Source: Nitrospirota bacterium
GTDB taxonomy: Bacteria > Nitrospirota > Thermodesulfovibrionia > Thermodesulfovibrionales > Magnetobacteriaceae
NCBI GenBank assembly: GCA_015233265.1
Contig: JADFXZ010000137.1
Location: forward strand, 1 to 5,995
Reading direction: 5' to 3'
Length of the DNA stretch: 5,995 nucleotides
The notes beneath the pieces were generated by a model. The model worked only from the letters and a program-made list of their open reading frames with translations, searched no databases and had not been told where the DNA came from. The position numbers and the translations under genes were made by a program. The first letter of the stretch is position 1; every line of letters starts with the position of its first letter. This document shows positions 5,696-5,995 of this stretch, piece after piece.

Positions 5696-5995
5696 TTAAT
5701 TTAATGTGTTGTTAATTGGGATTTTTATCGTAAAAGTGCTGCCGGCGCCTTCGGTGCTTTCTACTGTGATTTCGCCATTGTGTTTTTTAATCACCCCCAG
5801 ACTTGTTGACAATCCCAGTCCAGTTCCAATGCCAATAGGTTTTGTCGTAAAAAACGGGTCAAATATCCTGTGACGAACTTCAGGGGCAATACCCTTGCCT
5901 GTGTCGCTTATCTCTATCTCTATCATTTCATTAACTATCGACGTCTTTACCCTAATCTCCCCATTAGCCTGCACAGCCTGGCAGGCGTTTATCAG
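5696..5995 (-). CDS. Sensor histidine kinase, C-terminal ATPase domain (5' part outside window)
   Basis: Only the last 99 residues are visible; the frame is open to the window edge, and the GTG at 5974 is an internal valine codon rather than a start. Counting from the edge, the ATP-binding GHKL domain shows the N box LINACQAV (N3), G1 box DTGKGI (31-36), F box FDPFFTTK (45-52) and G2 box GTGLGLS (57-63), ending in the usual STFTIKIP strand. The residue before the G2 box (GIG) is usually charged in relatives; this is minor. Such a kinase autophosphorylates on a histidine in the missing dimerisation domain and passes phosphate to a receiver. The REC-GGDEF regulator lies 93 bases downstream on the same strand and is the obvious candidate. 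No terminator hairpin is visible between them, so co-transcription is possible. The sensory domain cannot be known from this window. Confidence 0.93.
   Translation of the reverse strand: MINACQAVQANGEIRVKTSIVNEMIEIEISDTGKGIAPEVRHRIFDPFFTTKPIGIGTGLGLSTSLGVIKKHNGEITVESTEGAGSTFTIKIPINNTLN

Overview
The window looks like ordinary chromosomal DNA from an anaerobic or microaerophilic, cytochrome-bearing bacterium. Protein style (TusA/MoeB sulfur-transfer pair, CXXCH-CopD-cytochrome b5 fusion, many signalling genes) suggests Nitrospirota or a deltaproteobacterium-like lineage. That placement is inference; there is no rRNA or other marker to confirm it.

Left half, + strand (16-2406): a tight three-gene run of homoserine dehydrogenase (hom), a TusA-family sulfur-carrier protein, and a MoeB/ThiF/HesA-type E1-like adenylyltransferase. 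The gaps are 26 and 7 bases, so one transcript is likely. An upstream gene probably ends in an ATGA overlap with hom. The gene set suggests a link between the aspartate-family pathway (homoserine to threonine/methionine) and protein-bound sulfur transfer. No ubiquitin-like sulfur carrier (ThiS/MoaD type) is encoded in the window.

Middle (2407-2736, 330 bases without an intact gene): this holds a near-perfect 26-base inverted repeat of REP type (2463-2488 / 2523-2548), then a decayed, frameshifted copy of the 3' end of a moeB-like gene (about 2662-2749). The remnant runs into the 3' end of the convergent cytochrome gene.

Right half, - strand (5995 down to 2737): read in transcription order, there is the C-terminal end of a sensor histidine kinase cut by the window edge, a REC-GGDEF response regulator (probable diguanylate cyclase) with a duplicated unassigned C-terminal module, a two-CBS-domain protein, and a membrane protein combining a signal peptide, one c-type heme site, a CopD-like membrane core, a cytochrome b5-like domain and a C-terminal helix. 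The last two overlap by 4 bases (ATGA), and the response regulator and CBS genes are 35 bases apart. A two-component/c-di-GMP signalling module is therefore probably co-transcribed with a ligand-sensing CBS protein and a membrane heme protein.

No tRNA, rRNA, CRISPR array, intact insertion sequence or phage gene was seen. The most notable items are the moeB remnant, the tandem KGVW module in the GGDEF protein, and the multi-heme fusion protein coupled to the CBS gene.
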